Of a stretch of 33,844 nt of DNA, positions 9,363-17,734 are shown piece by piece. The stretch is from Schleiferiaceae bacterium (lineage in GTDB: Bacteria; Bacteroidota; Bacteroidia; Flavobacteriales; Schleiferiaceae). Under the pieces are notes generated by a model, which saw only the letters and a list, made by a program, of their open reading frames with translations, searched no databases and was not told where the DNA came from. The position numbers and the translations under genes are program-made. The stretch is from contig JAKMGS010000003.1 of NCBI GenBank assembly GCA_022424815.1, positions 1 to 33,844 on the forward strand. The letters are read 5' to 3'. Positions within the stretch are counted from its first letter, which is position 1. The number at the start of each line of letters is the position of its first letter.

Positions 9363-9661
9363 TTCCGTATCAAATCAACTATGGTATCCAGCTCAAATTG
9401 TGTGCCAATGCTACGACACGATTCATGCATCTTATTGCGTATCGGACCCGCTTCCACAGGCAATTTTTCCGCCGCCTGTTCCCTAGTCTGTCGATCGGGC
9501 CATTGCGCATAGGCCACATAGTTTCCTGCGGCCGATTTGTGTAGTCGAGAGCCACCACTGCCGGCATGTTCTTTGAAGAGTTCGGTAAGCGCTGACCAGG
9601 CCTCCACAAAATCATTCTCCGATCCCGGTTTCACATCAAAGGTGTAGATCACACTAAACAT
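9359..9661 (-). CDS. Antibiotic biosynthesis monooxygenase (ABM)-like domain protein
   Basis: The 100-residue protein begins with MFSVIYTFDVKPGSENDFVEAW, the first strand and helix of a ferredoxin-like ABM fold. It continues with SRLHKSAAGNYVAYAQWPDRQTREQA, the usual central strands. Small ABM proteins are monooxygenases, haem-degrading enzymes or simple dimeric binders; the sequence does not tell which applies. Its stop overlaps the start of the Kazal lipoprotein, forming a two-gene unit. Upstream is the terminator of the S46 gene, so it should have its own promoter within 9662-9690, where none is obvious. Confidence 0.72.
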   Translation of the reverse strand: MFSVIYTFDVKPGSENDFVEAWSALTELFKEHAGSGGSRLHKSAAGNYVAYAQWPDRQTREQAAEKLPVEAGPIRNKMHESCRSIGTQFELDTIVDLIRK

Positions 9662-9684
9662 TCAGGCAAAATTTTTCAGAAGAT

Positions 9685-9722
9685 AAAAAAAGCCCGCGGA
9701 CCGGAGGTCCGCGGGCTTTTAA
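9685..9722 (-). terminator. Intrinsic terminator after the S46 peptidase gene
   Basis: A perfect GC-rich stem (AGCCCGCGGACC / GGTCCGCGGGCT, 9691-9716) with a tight loop is followed on the minus strand by a run of T (complement of the A-run at 9685-9691). It lies 30 bases past the S46 stop. The opposite side also has TTTT, so it may work in both directions. Confidence 0.88.
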
Positions 9723-9751
9723 ATACGATAAAATTTGGCGCTACGGGCCTC

Positions 9752-11926
9752 TTATTTACGACGCTTCTTGCGCTTTTTCTTGCCTTCCACCAAGGTCATC
9801 TCATCGACCAAGTGACCTGCACCTGCATACTTGTCAATGATGAACAAGGTGTAACGGATGTCGACAGAGATACAACGCTGTAATTGGTCCTCGAAGAAGA
9901 TATCACCAGACATTGCCTCCCAGTTTCCGTCGAACGCAGTTCCAATCAACTCACCATCGCCATTGATCACTGGAGAACCTGAGTTACCACCGGTGATGTC
10001 GTTGTTCGAAATGAAGTTCACCACCAAATCACCATTCTCGTCCGCATAGCGGCCGTAGTCCTTGGCGTTGTACAACTCCTTGAGCTTCGAAGGCACGATG
10101 AACTCGTCGTTATTCGGGTCTTCCTTCTGCATTACCCCTTCGATCGTCGTCACGTAATCGTAATGAACGGCATCTTGTGGATCGTAAGAACCTACTACAC
10201 CCCAAGTCATACGTGGCGTAGAGTTCGCATCAGGAGCAAAGGTCTTGTTTGGCATCGCCTGACGCACACCATCGGTAAACAGACGGTAACCCTTGTTCAT
10301 TTTCTCGCTTACCTCAGCATTGCCTTGCTGGTTGCCAAAGTAGGTCATAATGAAGCTAGTTGCCAATTGCCCTCCTTTATCCTGCTTTAGGGCTTCCTCA
10401 TCCATAGTTTCAAGCCATATCTTGAGGTTTCGGGGAGAAGCATAAATTGAATTATCGTAGATGTAATTCACTAAAACATTGATATCACCTCCCATGCTGT
10501 CGCGAACTTCTGCGAAGATTGATGGCAACTGATCTTGAGAAACATTTTCCATCCAAATGCCCCACAGAGCACTCGCCAACTCGCGATCTACAGCGGGCTG
10601 ATATTCTGCGAAATGGCTTTCTGCATATTCGATTACTGCAGCTTTATCAGCCTCCAAATCTTCTGAAGTCGAAAGGGCACCAAGCTGACGGCCTAATCGC
10701 CATGCAAACAATGGTAATGAAGCGCCACGAATACCCGCTTCCATGAGGTAAACCTCGCCCTTAACGGTCAAGTCCGTCGCAGCATAGGCTTCATTCAACA
10801 AATCCAAGGCGCCCGCGTATTCCACACGGCTAGGATCTGCATTTGCCCAATCCATGTATTTAGCTTCAATAGCCTCTTTCTTGGCTTTAACTCTGTTTTT
10901 TTTCAACTGCTCGGTCTGTCCTATGAAATACTTCCAGTAGTTAGCAGTCTGAGCGTAATTCGAAGCCAAAGCAATACGGACGGCATCATCTGCGTCCATC
11001 GCTTTTTTCATGATGGCAAGTTTACGATCGCGAATCTCCACCACCGTTGGGTTGTATAAGTTGATGGCTTGCTCGATACCAGTAGAGGTCAAGAAACGAT
11101 CAGTTGATCCTGGGAATCCAAAGACCATAGTGAAATCGCCTTCTTTCACCCCGTTCAAGCTCACTGGCAAGTGGTGCTTAGGAGTCAACGGGACATTGTC
11201 CGCGCTTACATCTGAAGGGTTGCCGTCAGCATCTGCATAGATTCGGAACATAGAGAAATCACCTGTGTGGCGTGGCCACATCCAATTGTCCGTATCGCCA
11301 CCGTACTTACCCACACTGCTTGGAGGTGCACCTACCAAACGAACGTCTTGATACGTGTTGTAGACAAATAGGTAGTATTCATTGCCATGGAAAAAGCTGC
11401 GGACATATGCATTGTGCACGGTGCCTTCAGTGGCTTTGGCCGCTAATGCGTCGCCTATTTCTTTCGCCTTCGCAGCGCGCTGCGCTTCGGTCATATCATC
11501 AGTCATGGCAGCTAGTACCTCATCTGTCACATCTTCCATACGAACCAAAATTGCCGCTGTGAGGCCTGGATTCGTTCGCTCCTCGTCACGAGTCATCGCC
11601 CAGAAGCCGTCCGTCAGATAGTCATTCTCTACTGTGGAATGTGTGCGTATCGCGTCGTAACCACAGTGGTGGTTAGTCAGCATCAAGCCTTCGTCTGAGA
11701 TGATTTCACCGGTACAAAATCCTCCTAAAGAGACAATCGCATCCTTTATTGAAGCGTTATTGATATCATAGATTTCTTCAGCAGTAAGGTTCAAGCCATT
11801 TGCCTGCATCTCGGCATAATTAAGGCGCTTGATCAACATTGGAAGCCACATACCTTCATGGGCTGTTGCCAACGTGCTGGTAAGAATAAGAGCTAATACT
11901 AATAAGCCCGAAACAATTCTTTTCAT
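9752..11926 (-). CDS. S46 family dipeptidyl peptidase, DPP7-like
   Basis: The 724-residue product has a signal peptide (about residues 1-22) and the full S46 chymotrypsin-like fold with an alpha-helical insert. Catalytic His is in TNHHCGYDAI (His87), and the catalytic Ser is in TGGNSGSPV (Ser649); the conserved DTDNWMWPRHTGDFS segment is present. In S46 enzymes the residue 18 positions after the Ser sets P1 preference: Arg in DPP11 (acidic P1), Gly in DPP7 (hydrophobic P1). Here it is Gly667 in AFDGNWEAMSGDI, so DPP7-type specificity is inferred. S46 enzymes remove dipeptides in the periplasm. The protein ends in an odd, very basic tail (KKKRKKRRK). The gene has its own promoter-like element and terminator. 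Confidence 0.93.
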   Translation of the reverse strand: MKRIVSGLLVLALILTSTLATAHEGMWLPMLIKRLNYAEMQANGLNLTAEEIYDINNASIKDAIVSLGGFCTGEIISDEGLMLTNHHCGYDAIRTHSTVENDYLTDGFWAMTRDEERTNPGLTAAILVRMEDVTDEVLAAMTDDMTEAQRAAKAKEIGDALAAKATEGTVHNAYVRSFFHGNEYYLFVYNTYQDVRLVGAPPSSVGKYGGDTDNWMWPRHTGDFSMFRIYADADGNPSDVSADNVPLTPKHHLPVSLNGVKEGDFTMVFGFPGSTDRFLTSTGIEQAINLYNPTVVEIRDRKLAIMKKAMDADDAVRIALASNYAQTANYWKYFIGQTEQLKKNRVKAKKEAIEAKYMDWANADPSRVEYAGALDLLNEAYAATDLTVKGEVYLMEAGIRGASLPLFAWRLGRQLGALSTSEDLEADKAAVIEYAESHFAEYQPAVDRELASALWGIWMENVSQDQLPSIFAEVRDSMGGDINVLVNYIYDNSIYASPRNLKIWLETMDEEALKQDKGGQLATSFIMTYFGNQQGNAEVSEKMNKGYRLFTDGVRQAMPNKTFAPDANSTPRMTWGVVGSYDPQDAVHYDYVTTIEGVMQKEDPNNDEFIVPSKLKELYNAKDYGRYADENGDLVVNFISNNDITGGNSGSPVINGDGELIGTAFDGNWEAMSGDIFFEDQLQRCISVDIRYTLFIIDKYAGAGHLVDEMTLVEGKKKRKKRRK

Positions 11927-11959
11927 GCTTTTACATTTGGGTTAAATGGATAAATGACA

Positions 11960-11976
11960 CCACTAAAAAATAGTGG
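11960..11976. repeat. Inverted repeat at the predicted S46 transcription start
   Basis: CCACTA and TAGTGG form a perfect 6-bp dyad with a 5-base spacer of A. It lies just downstream of the predicted -7 box, so it could be an operator or a small 5' leader hairpin. Confidence 0.4.
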
Positions 11977-11981
11977 AAGAC

Positions 11982-11989
11982 CAAATATA
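11982..11989 (-). promoter_or_regulatory. -7 box of the S46 peptidase promoter
   Basis: On the minus strand the bases read TATATTTG, an exact match to the Bacteroidota -7 consensus TAnnTTTG, 55 bases upstream of the start codon. No convincing -33 TTTG is found at the right distance. Confidence 0.4.
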
Positions 11990-12034
11990 AGGCTAAAGGC
12001 AAGGATAGTCTGTTTAAAGAGATGGTCATTTTCG

Positions 12035-12042
12035 TATTTTCG
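12035..12042 (+). promoter_or_regulatory. Possible -7 box for the repeat protein gene
   Basis: TATTTTCG differs from TAnnTTTG at one base and has a TTT 19 bases upstream (12013-12015). The predicted transcription start would be about 15 bases before the ATG at 12064. Confidence 0.35.
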
Positions 12043-12063
12043 TAGTGAACAAAATCAAATCCT

Positions 12064-12765
12064 ATGTGTAGATCTAGAGTCCCTGAAAAGTCCCGCTTAC
12101 TTATATTTTTTACTGCATTATTCTTGTCACAATCATTCATGGTTGTTGGACAAAGCCGTGCGTACATTAGAGATGCTATCACCGAATGGGGGCAATGCCG
12201 TAACGTGGCTATCACGGAAACAAATGGTGACATCGCCTTCTACGGTGATAATGGCTATGCCTATGATCAAATTCCAAGTGATCTAGCAGATGCGATTGAA
12301 GAACTTAGAAACAATGACGAATATATCTCTGATATTCAACTAACGGAAAATGGCAGGTGGGTCATGTTATACGGAGCTAACGGCCTGAAATGGAGCAATA
12401 TCCCCGGTAGTTTGGAATCTCAACTTCGAGAATATAATGCAGATAACGAGGTAATAACCTCTGTAACCTTTAATGACGTAGGAGAGTGGGTGGTTATATC
12501 CGAGGATTTTTATTCCAGCTCAGATGCTAATATCACAGACTGGTTAAAAGCCGGCGCAGATAAATATGGAGTTTTATGGGCAGCGTGTATCACAAACGAT
12601 GCCTTAGTAGCCGTCTATGAAAAAGGATATAAGTACTTTGGAGAAGTACCAGAGGATTTAAAAACCAAGCTTCAAGAAACATCGCTTGATGTTTATAGAA
12701 TCAAAATTGCAGGTACCGCCTGGTTTTTTGCAGATAAATATGGCCGATATGATTACAACATGTAA
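12064..12765 (+). CDS. Secreted protein made of about five short beta repeats, function unknown
   Basis: The 233-residue product has a basic N-terminus and a hydrophobic signal segment (about residues 11-29, ending VVGQ). The rest is built from repeats of roughly 40 residues. Repeats one and two are clearest: VAITETNGDIAFYGDNGYAY then QIPSDLADAIEEL, and IQLTENGRWVMLYGANGLKW then NIPGSLESQLREY. Degenerate copies follow at about 143, 182 and 215. The pattern is a pair of strands with a G-W/Y turn, then an IPxxL helix, reminiscent of WG or propeller blades, but I cannot assign a family. It is divergent from the S46 gene and converges on odhB, with a hairpin over its stop. Confidence 0.72.
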   Translation: MCRSRVPEKSRLLIFFTALFLSQSFMVVGQSRAYIRDAITEWGQCRNVAITETNGDIAFYGDNGYAYDQIPSDLADAIEELRNNDEYISDIQLTENGRWVMLYGANGLKWSNIPGSLESQLREYNADNEVITSVTFNDVGEWVVISEDFYSSSDANITDWLKAGADKYGVLWAACITNDALVAVYEKGYKYFGEVPEDLKTKLQETSLDVYRIKIAGTAWFFADKYGRYDYNM

Positions 12766-12776
12766 TCTATCGGCCA
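12741..12776. terminator. Long hairpin over the stop codon, shared by convergent genes
   Basis: TGGCCGATATGATTACA pairs with TGTAATCTATCGGCCA, giving a 16-bp stem with one bulged T and a 3-base loop (ACA). The downstream U-tract is weak on both strands. It sits between the convergent repeat-protein and odhB genes and probably ends both transcripts or protects their 3' ends. Confidence 0.55.
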
Positions 12777-12815
12777 TTTAACGTTTAGGTTATTCACCCA
12801 GCGACAAAGGGATAC

Positions 12816-14015
12816 TTACAAGCCCAAGGCTTTTTTTGCATCGCCGTTCATCAAGATTTCCTCAGGATTCTCCAAGGCTTCTTTGATCGCTACCAAGGTT
12901 CCCACGCTCTCGCGACCGTCGATCACTCGGTGGTCGTAGCTCAAGGCCACGTACATCATAGGACGGATCACAACCTCGCCATCCACAGCCACTGGGCGTT
13001 GGATGATGTTGTGCATCCCTAGGATGGCACTCTGTGGAGGGTTGATGATTGGCGTAGAAAGCATCGAGCCGAAGACCCCACCGTTGGTGATGGTGAAGGT
13101 ACCGCCGGTCATCTCGTCCACGGTGATTTTTCCGTCGCGAACGCGACTCGCTAATCGGCCAATTTCCCTTTCAACCCCAGCAAAATCCATGGTCTCTGCA
13201 TTGCGCAACACCGGCACCATCAATCCCTTAGGACCGCTCACCGCGATGCTTACGTCCACGTAATCAAAACTGACCAATTCGTTTCCGTCGATCATACTGT
13301 TTGTTGCAGGATACATCTGCAAAGCACGCGTGGCTGCCAAGGTAAAGAAGCTCATGAAGCCCAACTTCACGCCGTGCTTCTCTAAAAAAGCCTCTTTGTG
13401 TTGGTTACGCAAATCGAAAATTGGCTTCATATCCACCTCGTTGAAGGTGGTCAACATCGCCGTTTCATTCTTCACGGTTACCAAGCGGCTCGCCAACTTG
13501 CGACGTAAGCTACTCATCTTCTTACGCGTTTGTCCGCGCTCGCCATTGCCCGCAGAACCCATCGAAGCTACCGCCTCAATTACATCTGCTTTGGTGATGC
13601 GGCCATCGCGTCCTTTGCCTGTGGCCACCTTCGCTCCTGTCTCAGCCATCATCTTAGCTGCTGCTGGAGAAGCTGTTCCTGTAGCATAGGTGTTTGAAGC
13701 CGGTGCTGCAGGAGCGGCTACTGGCTCAGGATTTGGTGCCGAAGCTGCCGGTGCTGCTGCACCTGCGCCTTCTGGTCTGGCTGCCGAGGTGTCGATCAAA
13801 CACACCACTTGGCCCACCTCAACAGTGTCGCCCTCTTCGGCTTTCAAGGTGATGATGCCGCTTTCCTCCGCTGGAAGCTCCAACGTCGCTTTATCAGAAT
13901 CAACCTCAGCAATGGTTTGGTCTTTTTCTACCCAATCCCCATCGCTCACCAACCAGCTGGCAATTTCTACTTCGGTAATGGATTCGCCTGGTGAAGGCAC
14001 TTTCATTTCTAACAT
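12816..14015 (-). CDS. sucB: 2-oxoglutarate dehydrogenase E2, dihydrolipoyllysine succinyltransferase
   Basis: The 399-residue protein shows the standard order. An N-terminal lipoyl domain has the lipoylated lysine in [13 protein letters not shown] (Lys42). An Ala/Pro-rich linker follows, then the peripheral E3/E1-binding domain ([18 protein letters not shown]...RITKADV, about residues 125-160), and the catalytic domain with [11 protein letters not shown] (His362, Asp366). It transfers succinyl groups from E1-bound intermediates to CoA in the TCA cycle. The start at 14015 ([12 protein letters not shown]) is chosen because longer versions would run into the E1 gene. The gene follows sucA after 10 bases in one operon. 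Confidence 0.95.
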   Translation of the reverse strand: MLEMKVPSPGESITEVEIASWLVSDGDWVEKDQTIAEVDSDKATLELPAEESGIITLKAEEGDTVEVGQVVCLIDTSAARPEGAGAAAPAASAPNPEPVAAPAAPASNTYATGTASPAAAKMMAETGAKVATGKGRDGRITKADVIEAVASMGSAGNGERGQTRKKMSSLRRKLASRLVTVKNETAMLTTFNEVDMKPIFDLRNQHKEAFLEKHGVKLGFMSFFTLAATRALQMYPATNSMIDGNELVSFDYVDVSIAVSGPKGLMVPVLRNAETMDFAGVEREIGRLASRVRDGKITVDEMTGGTFTITNGGVFGSMLSTPIINPPQSAILGMHNIIQRPVAVDGEVVIRPMMYVALSYDHRVIDGRESVGTLVAIKEALENPEEILMNGDAKKALGL

Positions 14016-14025
14016 ATCCGTAGAC

Positions 14026-16752
14026 TTAAATGCTAAATACTCGTTCAATAGTTTCTCTTTGACGGATGTAGGCCACCTTATGTGATCCACTAGCCGCAGC
14101 GGCACTTGGCGCTGGGCTCACCAACGTGAGTTGGATGTGCATCTGCCACAACATGTAGGTCCATGCCCCCATATTTGCCGGTTCCTCTTGTGCCCAAATG
14201 TGCTTTTCGGCATTCGGGTATTTCGCCACCTCCGTCTTGATGGCAAGGTCGTCCAATGGGTACAACTGTTCGATGCGCACGAGCGCGACGTGATCTGCAC
14301 CCTGCGCTTCGCGTTCTTCCAACAGTTCGTAGTATAGTTTTCCAGAACAGAACACCACTTTAGTGACCTTATCTGGTTGGACATCGTGATCTGGAATAAT
14401 AGGCTGGAAAGTACCTGTGGCCAATTCTTCAACGCTGCTCACCACCTTCGGGTGACGCAACAAGCTCTTCGGCGTCATCACCACCAACGGACGGCGGAAA
14501 TTCCGCTTCTGTTGACGGCGCAACATGTGGAACAAGTTCGCCGGAGTGGTAACGTTTGCCACGGTCATGTTCTCTTGGGCACACAACTGTAGGAATCGTT
14601 CTAAGCGAGCCGAACTGTGCTCAGCACCTTGACCTTCGTAGCCGTGAGGGAGCAACAATACCAAGCCGTTCTGTAGCTTCCATTTATCTTCGGCTGCAGA
14701 AAGGAATTGGTCAATCATAATCTGCGCACCGTTGGCAAAATCACCAAACTGCGCTTCCCAAATCGTTAAAGTATCCGGCGCAGCCATAGCATAACCGTAG
14801 TCGAAGCCCATCACCGCGTACTCACTGAGCAACGAGTTGTAAATCGCAAAACGGCCTTCCTTGCCCGGGTATTCGTTCAAGAGGCTCACCTCTTCCTCAC
14901 TATCCTCCACCTTCAAGATGGCGTGACGGTGCGAGAAGGTTCCACGCTCTACATCTTCCCCGGAAATGCGAATATTGAATTCTTCTGCCAACAGCGAACC
15001 GTAGGCCAAAAGCTCCGCAGTACCCCAATCTAGGGCGTTGCGCTCGAACACTTGGGCCGAGCGGTCCTTGATCAGACGCTCCGTCTTCTTCAAGAATTTC
15101 TTCCCTTCAGGTAGGGTCGTGATGAATTTAGCAATGTCCTTGAGCTTGTTGAGGTCGAAGGTCGTATCCACGGCCTCGAGCATTTGTCCAGGATTCGCGC
15201 CCGGGTATTTATGCCATTCCTCCTGCATGAAAGGCGTGATCACGTTGCGCTCAATCTTCTTACTCTCGTCGAAGTCCGTTTCCAACATGGCCTTGAACTC
15301 CTCCTGCATTTTAATCACCACTTCCTGAGAAGCCAATCCCTCAGACATCAATTTCTGGGCGTAAATCTCCCGTGGGTTTGGATGCTTAGAAATGGCCTTG
15401 TACAAAAGCGGCTGGGTGAAACGCGGCTCATCACCTTCGTTGTGACCGTACTTGCGGTAACACAACAGGTCGATGAAAATGTCGCGTTTAAATCGCTGGC
15501 GGTATTCCACTGCAAGACGGATCGCATGTACCAAGGCTTCAGAATCATCGCCATTCACATGGAGTACAGGTGCCAAAACTACCTTCGCTACGTCCGTACA
15601 ATAGGTCGACGAACGGGCATCGAGGTAGTTGGTGGTAAATCCAACCTGGTTGTTGATCACGATGTGCAACGTTCCTCCGGTCTTATAGCCGTCCAACGTC
15701 TCCATCTGCACTGTTTCGTACACAATGCCCTGCGCCGCAATGGCCGCATCACCATGAATGAGAATAGGCAGAACCTTTTCACATTCCATCGCGTAATCGT
15801 TGTTGATTTTCGCACGTGCAATACCCTCAACTACAGGGTCAACCGCTTCAAGGTGTGAAGGGTTTGGGGCCAAGTTCATCTTGACCTGCTTGCCGTCCGA
15901 AGTGGTATGGATGGTTGTGTGGCCCAAGTGGTACTTCACATCACCATCGATGGTAATATCATCGAATGCCTTGCCTTCAAATTCAGAGAAAATCTGCTTG
16001 CGCGGCTTGCCGAACACGTTGGTCAATACATTCAATCGACCGCGGTGTGCCATCCCGAGCACAAACTCTTCTACCCCGTTGCGCGCCGCGTGATTCACCG
16101 CTTCGTCCAAGGCAGGGATGAGGCTTTCTGCTCCTTCGATGGAGAAGCGCTTCTGTCCTACAAACTTGGTATTCAAGAAAGCCTCGAAGCTCACCGCCTG
16201 GTTCAGCTTGTGCAAAATCTGCTGCTTTTCCTTCGTATTGAGGTTCGGCTGGTTGTCGTTTCTATGGATCCAATACTTGATCCAAGTACGGCGTTCTGGA
16301 TCGCGAATGTAGTTATACTCCACCCCGATACTCTGGCAATAAATTTTCTCGAGGTGAGAAATGATTTCGCGAAGGGTCGCCGGGCCACTCAATCCTAGTT
16401 CGGTGGCAGCATTAAACTCAGTATCCAAATCCTCAGAGCTGAGCCCGAAGTTTTCGATGGCCAATGAAGGCTCGTAGGAACGGCGCATGCGCACTGGGTT
16501 TGTCTTGGTGAACAAGTGTCCCCGTGAGCGGTACCCTTGGATCAAATTCAAGACATGAAATTCCTTGATGACTTCCTCAGGAACACCAGCACCTTCGAGG
16601 TCCTCCTCAGTGTAGATTTCTTTCGCAAAGTCGAAACCTTGGAAAAACGCTCTCCAGCTGGGCTCTATGTCGTCCGGTGTCTTGAGGTAACGCTCGTATT
16701 GCTCGTCAATAAACTCAGCGTGTACGCTACCTAAAAATGAGAATCTATCCAT
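14026..16752 (-). CDS. sucA: 2-oxoglutarate dehydrogenase E1 component
   Basis: The 908-residue thiamine diphosphate enzyme begins [22 protein letters not shown], the conserved N-terminal motif that contacts E2. It carries [30 protein letters not shown], the ThDP region [15 protein letters not shown], and the C-terminal [14 protein letters not shown]. Length and motif order match OdhA/SucA, which oxidatively decarboxylates 2-oxoglutarate and passes a succinyl group to the E2 lipoyl arm. The start is set at 16752 because this is where the family N-terminus begins, and a strong promoter lies just upstream. E3 (lipoamide dehydrogenase) is not in the window. Confidence 0.96.
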   Translation of the reverse strand: MDRFSFLGSVHAEFIDEQYERYLKTPDDIEPSWRAFFQGFDFAKEIYTEEDLEGAGVPEEVIKEFHVLNLIQGYRSRGHLFTKTNPVRMRRSYEPSLAIENFGLSSEDLDTEFNAATELGLSGPATLREIISHLEKIYCQSIGVEYNYIRDPERRTWIKYWIHRNDNQPNLNTKEKQQILHKLNQAVSFEAFLNTKFVGQKRFSIEGAESLIPALDEAVNHAARNGVEEFVLGMAHRGRLNVLTNVFGKPRKQIFSEFEGKAFDDITIDGDVKYHLGHTTIHTTSDGKQVKMNLAPNPSHLEAVDPVVEGIARAKINNDYAMECEKVLPILIHGDAAIAAQGIVYETVQMETLDGYKTGGTLHIVINNQVGFTTNYLDARSSTYCTDVAKVVLAPVLHVNGDDSEALVHAIRLAVEYRQRFKRDIFIDLLCYRKYGHNEGDEPRFTQPLLYKAISKHPNPREIYAQKLMSEGLASQEVVIKMQEEFKAMLETDFDESKKIERNVITPFMQEEWHKYPGANPGQMLEAVDTTFDLNKLKDIAKFITTLPEGKKFLKKTERLIKDRSAQVFERNALDWGTAELLAYGSLLAEEFNIRISGEDVERGTFSHRHAILKVEDSEEEVSLLNEYPGKEGRFAIYNSLLSEYAVMGFDYGYAMAAPDTLTIWEAQFGDFANGAQIMIDQFLSAAEDKWKLQNGLVLLLPHGYEGQGAEHSSARLERFLQLCAQENMTVANVTTPANLFHMLRRQQKRNFRRPLVVMTPKSLLRHPKVVSSVEELATGTFQPIIPDHDVQPDKVTKVVFCSGKLYYELLEEREAQGADHVALVRIEQLYPLDDLAIKTEVAKYPNAEKHIWAQEEPANMGAWTYMLWQMHIQLTLVSPAPSAAAASGSHKVAYIRQRETIERVFSI

Positions 16753-16775
16753 GTAGAATCTTTGGAATTGTACCT

Positions 16776-16804
16776 CAAAAGTACAACAGAAAATGTGGCT
16801 GCAA
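16776..16804 (-). promoter_or_regulatory. Promoter of the sucA-sucB operon
   Basis: On the minus strand there is TTG (16802-16804), 18 bases, then TACTTTTG (16776-16783). This is an exact TAnnTTTG -7 box with the right spacing for a Bacteroidota housekeeping promoter, giving a short leader before ATG 16752. Confidence 0.65.
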
Positions 16805-16844
16805 GGCGCTTTATCGCAATATTGATATACTTCCTTCCCAGGCC

Positions 16845-16869
16845 AAAAAAAAGCCCCTACACTAGGGGC
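16845..16869 (-). terminator. Intrinsic terminator after the DUF2795 gene
   Basis: GCCCCTA and TAGGGGC pair around a 3-base loop (16853-16869). On the minus strand the stem is followed by eight T residues (complement of 16845-16852). It begins 6 bases after the DUF2795 stop. Confidence 0.88.
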
Positions 16870-16874
16870 CTTAA

Positions 16875-17099
16875 TTAATATTCTTCTTCGTTCCAGAGGA
16901 AGTCTTCCTCGGACGGATAATCCGGCCAAATTTCCTCGATGCTTTCATAGATCTCTTCTTCCTCTTCTTCGATGGCTTGAAGGTTCTCTACTACTTCCAG
17001 AGGGGCTCCGGTACGAATGGCATAATCGATGAGCTCATCGCGCGTGGCCGGCCACGGTGCGTCACTCAAGTACGATGCTAATTCTAATGTCCAGTACAT
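16875..17099 (-). CDS. DUF2795 domain protein
   Basis: The 74-residue acidic protein starts MYWTLELASYLSDAPWPATRDELIDYAIRTG, the short helical DUF2795 motif. It continues with an acidic EEEEEE stretch and ends WPDYPSEEDFLWNEEEY, a form typical of Bacteroidota. No function is established for the family. It is a single-gene transcript with its own strong promoter and a clear terminator, which suggests steady and high expression. Confidence 0.88.
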   Translation of the reverse strand: MYWTLELASYLSDAPWPATRDELIDYAIRTGAPLEVVENLQAIEEEEEEIYESIEEIWPDYPSEEDFLWNEEEY

Positions 17100-17137
17100 A
17101 TGTCTATTTCGTAGTGTTGTTCACTGTTCTAAGTGTG

Positions 17138-17167
17138 CAAAAGTAGTTTTTTACTTTACTTATGCAA
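17138..17167 (-). promoter_or_regulatory. Promoter of the DUF2795 gene
   Basis: On the minus strand TTG (17165-17167), 19 bases and TACTTTTG (17138-17145) give an exact Bacteroidota -33/-7 pair. The leader to ATG 17099 is about 30 bases. Confidence 0.68.
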
Positions 17168-17191
17168 CACCTTTTTAAAAAATGTAAGTGC

Positions 17192-17731
17192 TTAATACTT
17201 AGGCGTCCAGATTCTGTCTTCCGCCCCAGCGGAAAAATCCATCCAACGTGCCATAACGAAGAGGTAATCCGACAATCGGTTTAAAAAAGCTGGGATAGCT
17301 CCGTTGACCTCAGCCGTTTCCGAGAGTGCGACCACCAAGCGTTCCGCGCGACGACAGACCGTTCGCGCCACGTGACATTGCGCGCTTGAGGCACATCCGC
17401 CAGGTAAAACAAAGTTCTTTAGCTCTGGAAGCTGCTCGTTCCAGCTGTCGATCTGCTGTTCTAATCTACCGACCAATTCCTCGTCCCATTTTGGCATGGG
17501 AAATTCCGCCTGGCCTTCCAATGCGAGGTGCGAACCCATGGCAAATAATTGGCTTTGAATGGCTTCTGACAGTGGGAAATGAGCATTGGCCTGCGCCACT
17601 AACACGCCCAAATGACTGTTCAGCTCGTCCAATGTACCATAGGCTTCCAAACGCAATTCCGCTTTCGATACGCGGGTCCCGTTTAACAAAGAGGTCTGGC
17701 CTCCGTCGCCTGTTTTGGTATAAATTTTCAT
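17192..17731 (-). CDS. Cob(I)alamin adenosyltransferase, PduO type
   Basis: The 179-residue protein has the PduO-type ATP-binding N-terminus (YTKTGDGGQTSLLNGTRVSK, residues 4-23). It also has the helical core with RLEAYGTLDELNSHLG, CHVARTVCRRAERLVV and the closing NRLSDYLFVMARW. The enzyme transfers adenosyl from ATP to cob(I)alamin, supplying coenzyme B12 to enzymes such as methylmalonyl-CoA mutase. It starts 3 bases after the PurF-like gene, so the two are co-transcribed. No cobalamin riboswitch is evident upstream. Confidence 0.92.
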   Translation of the reverse strand: MKIYTKTGDGGQTSLLNGTRVSKAELRLEAYGTLDELNSHLGVLVAQANAHFPLSEAIQSQLFAMGSHLALEGQAEFPMPKWDEELVGRLEQQIDSWNEQLPELKNFVLPGGCASSAQCHVARTVCRRAERLVVALSETAEVNGAIPAFLNRLSDYLFVMARWMDFSAGAEDRIWTPKY

Positions 17732-17734
17732 TAT

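Noticed and set aside
15184-15858. Plus-strand open frame of 224 codons inside sucA
   Set aside because: It is antisense to a fully conserved part of sucA and has no start context or recognisable domain.
17100-17200. Cobalamin riboswitch near the adenosyltransferase gene
   Set aside because: No B12-box-like sequence is present; the gene is preceded directly by the PurF-like gene in an operon.
17185-17201. Terminator after the cobalamin adenosyltransferase gene (TAAGT/ACTTA)
   Set aside because: The stem is only 5 A/T-rich pairs, too weak to call despite a T-run after it on minus.
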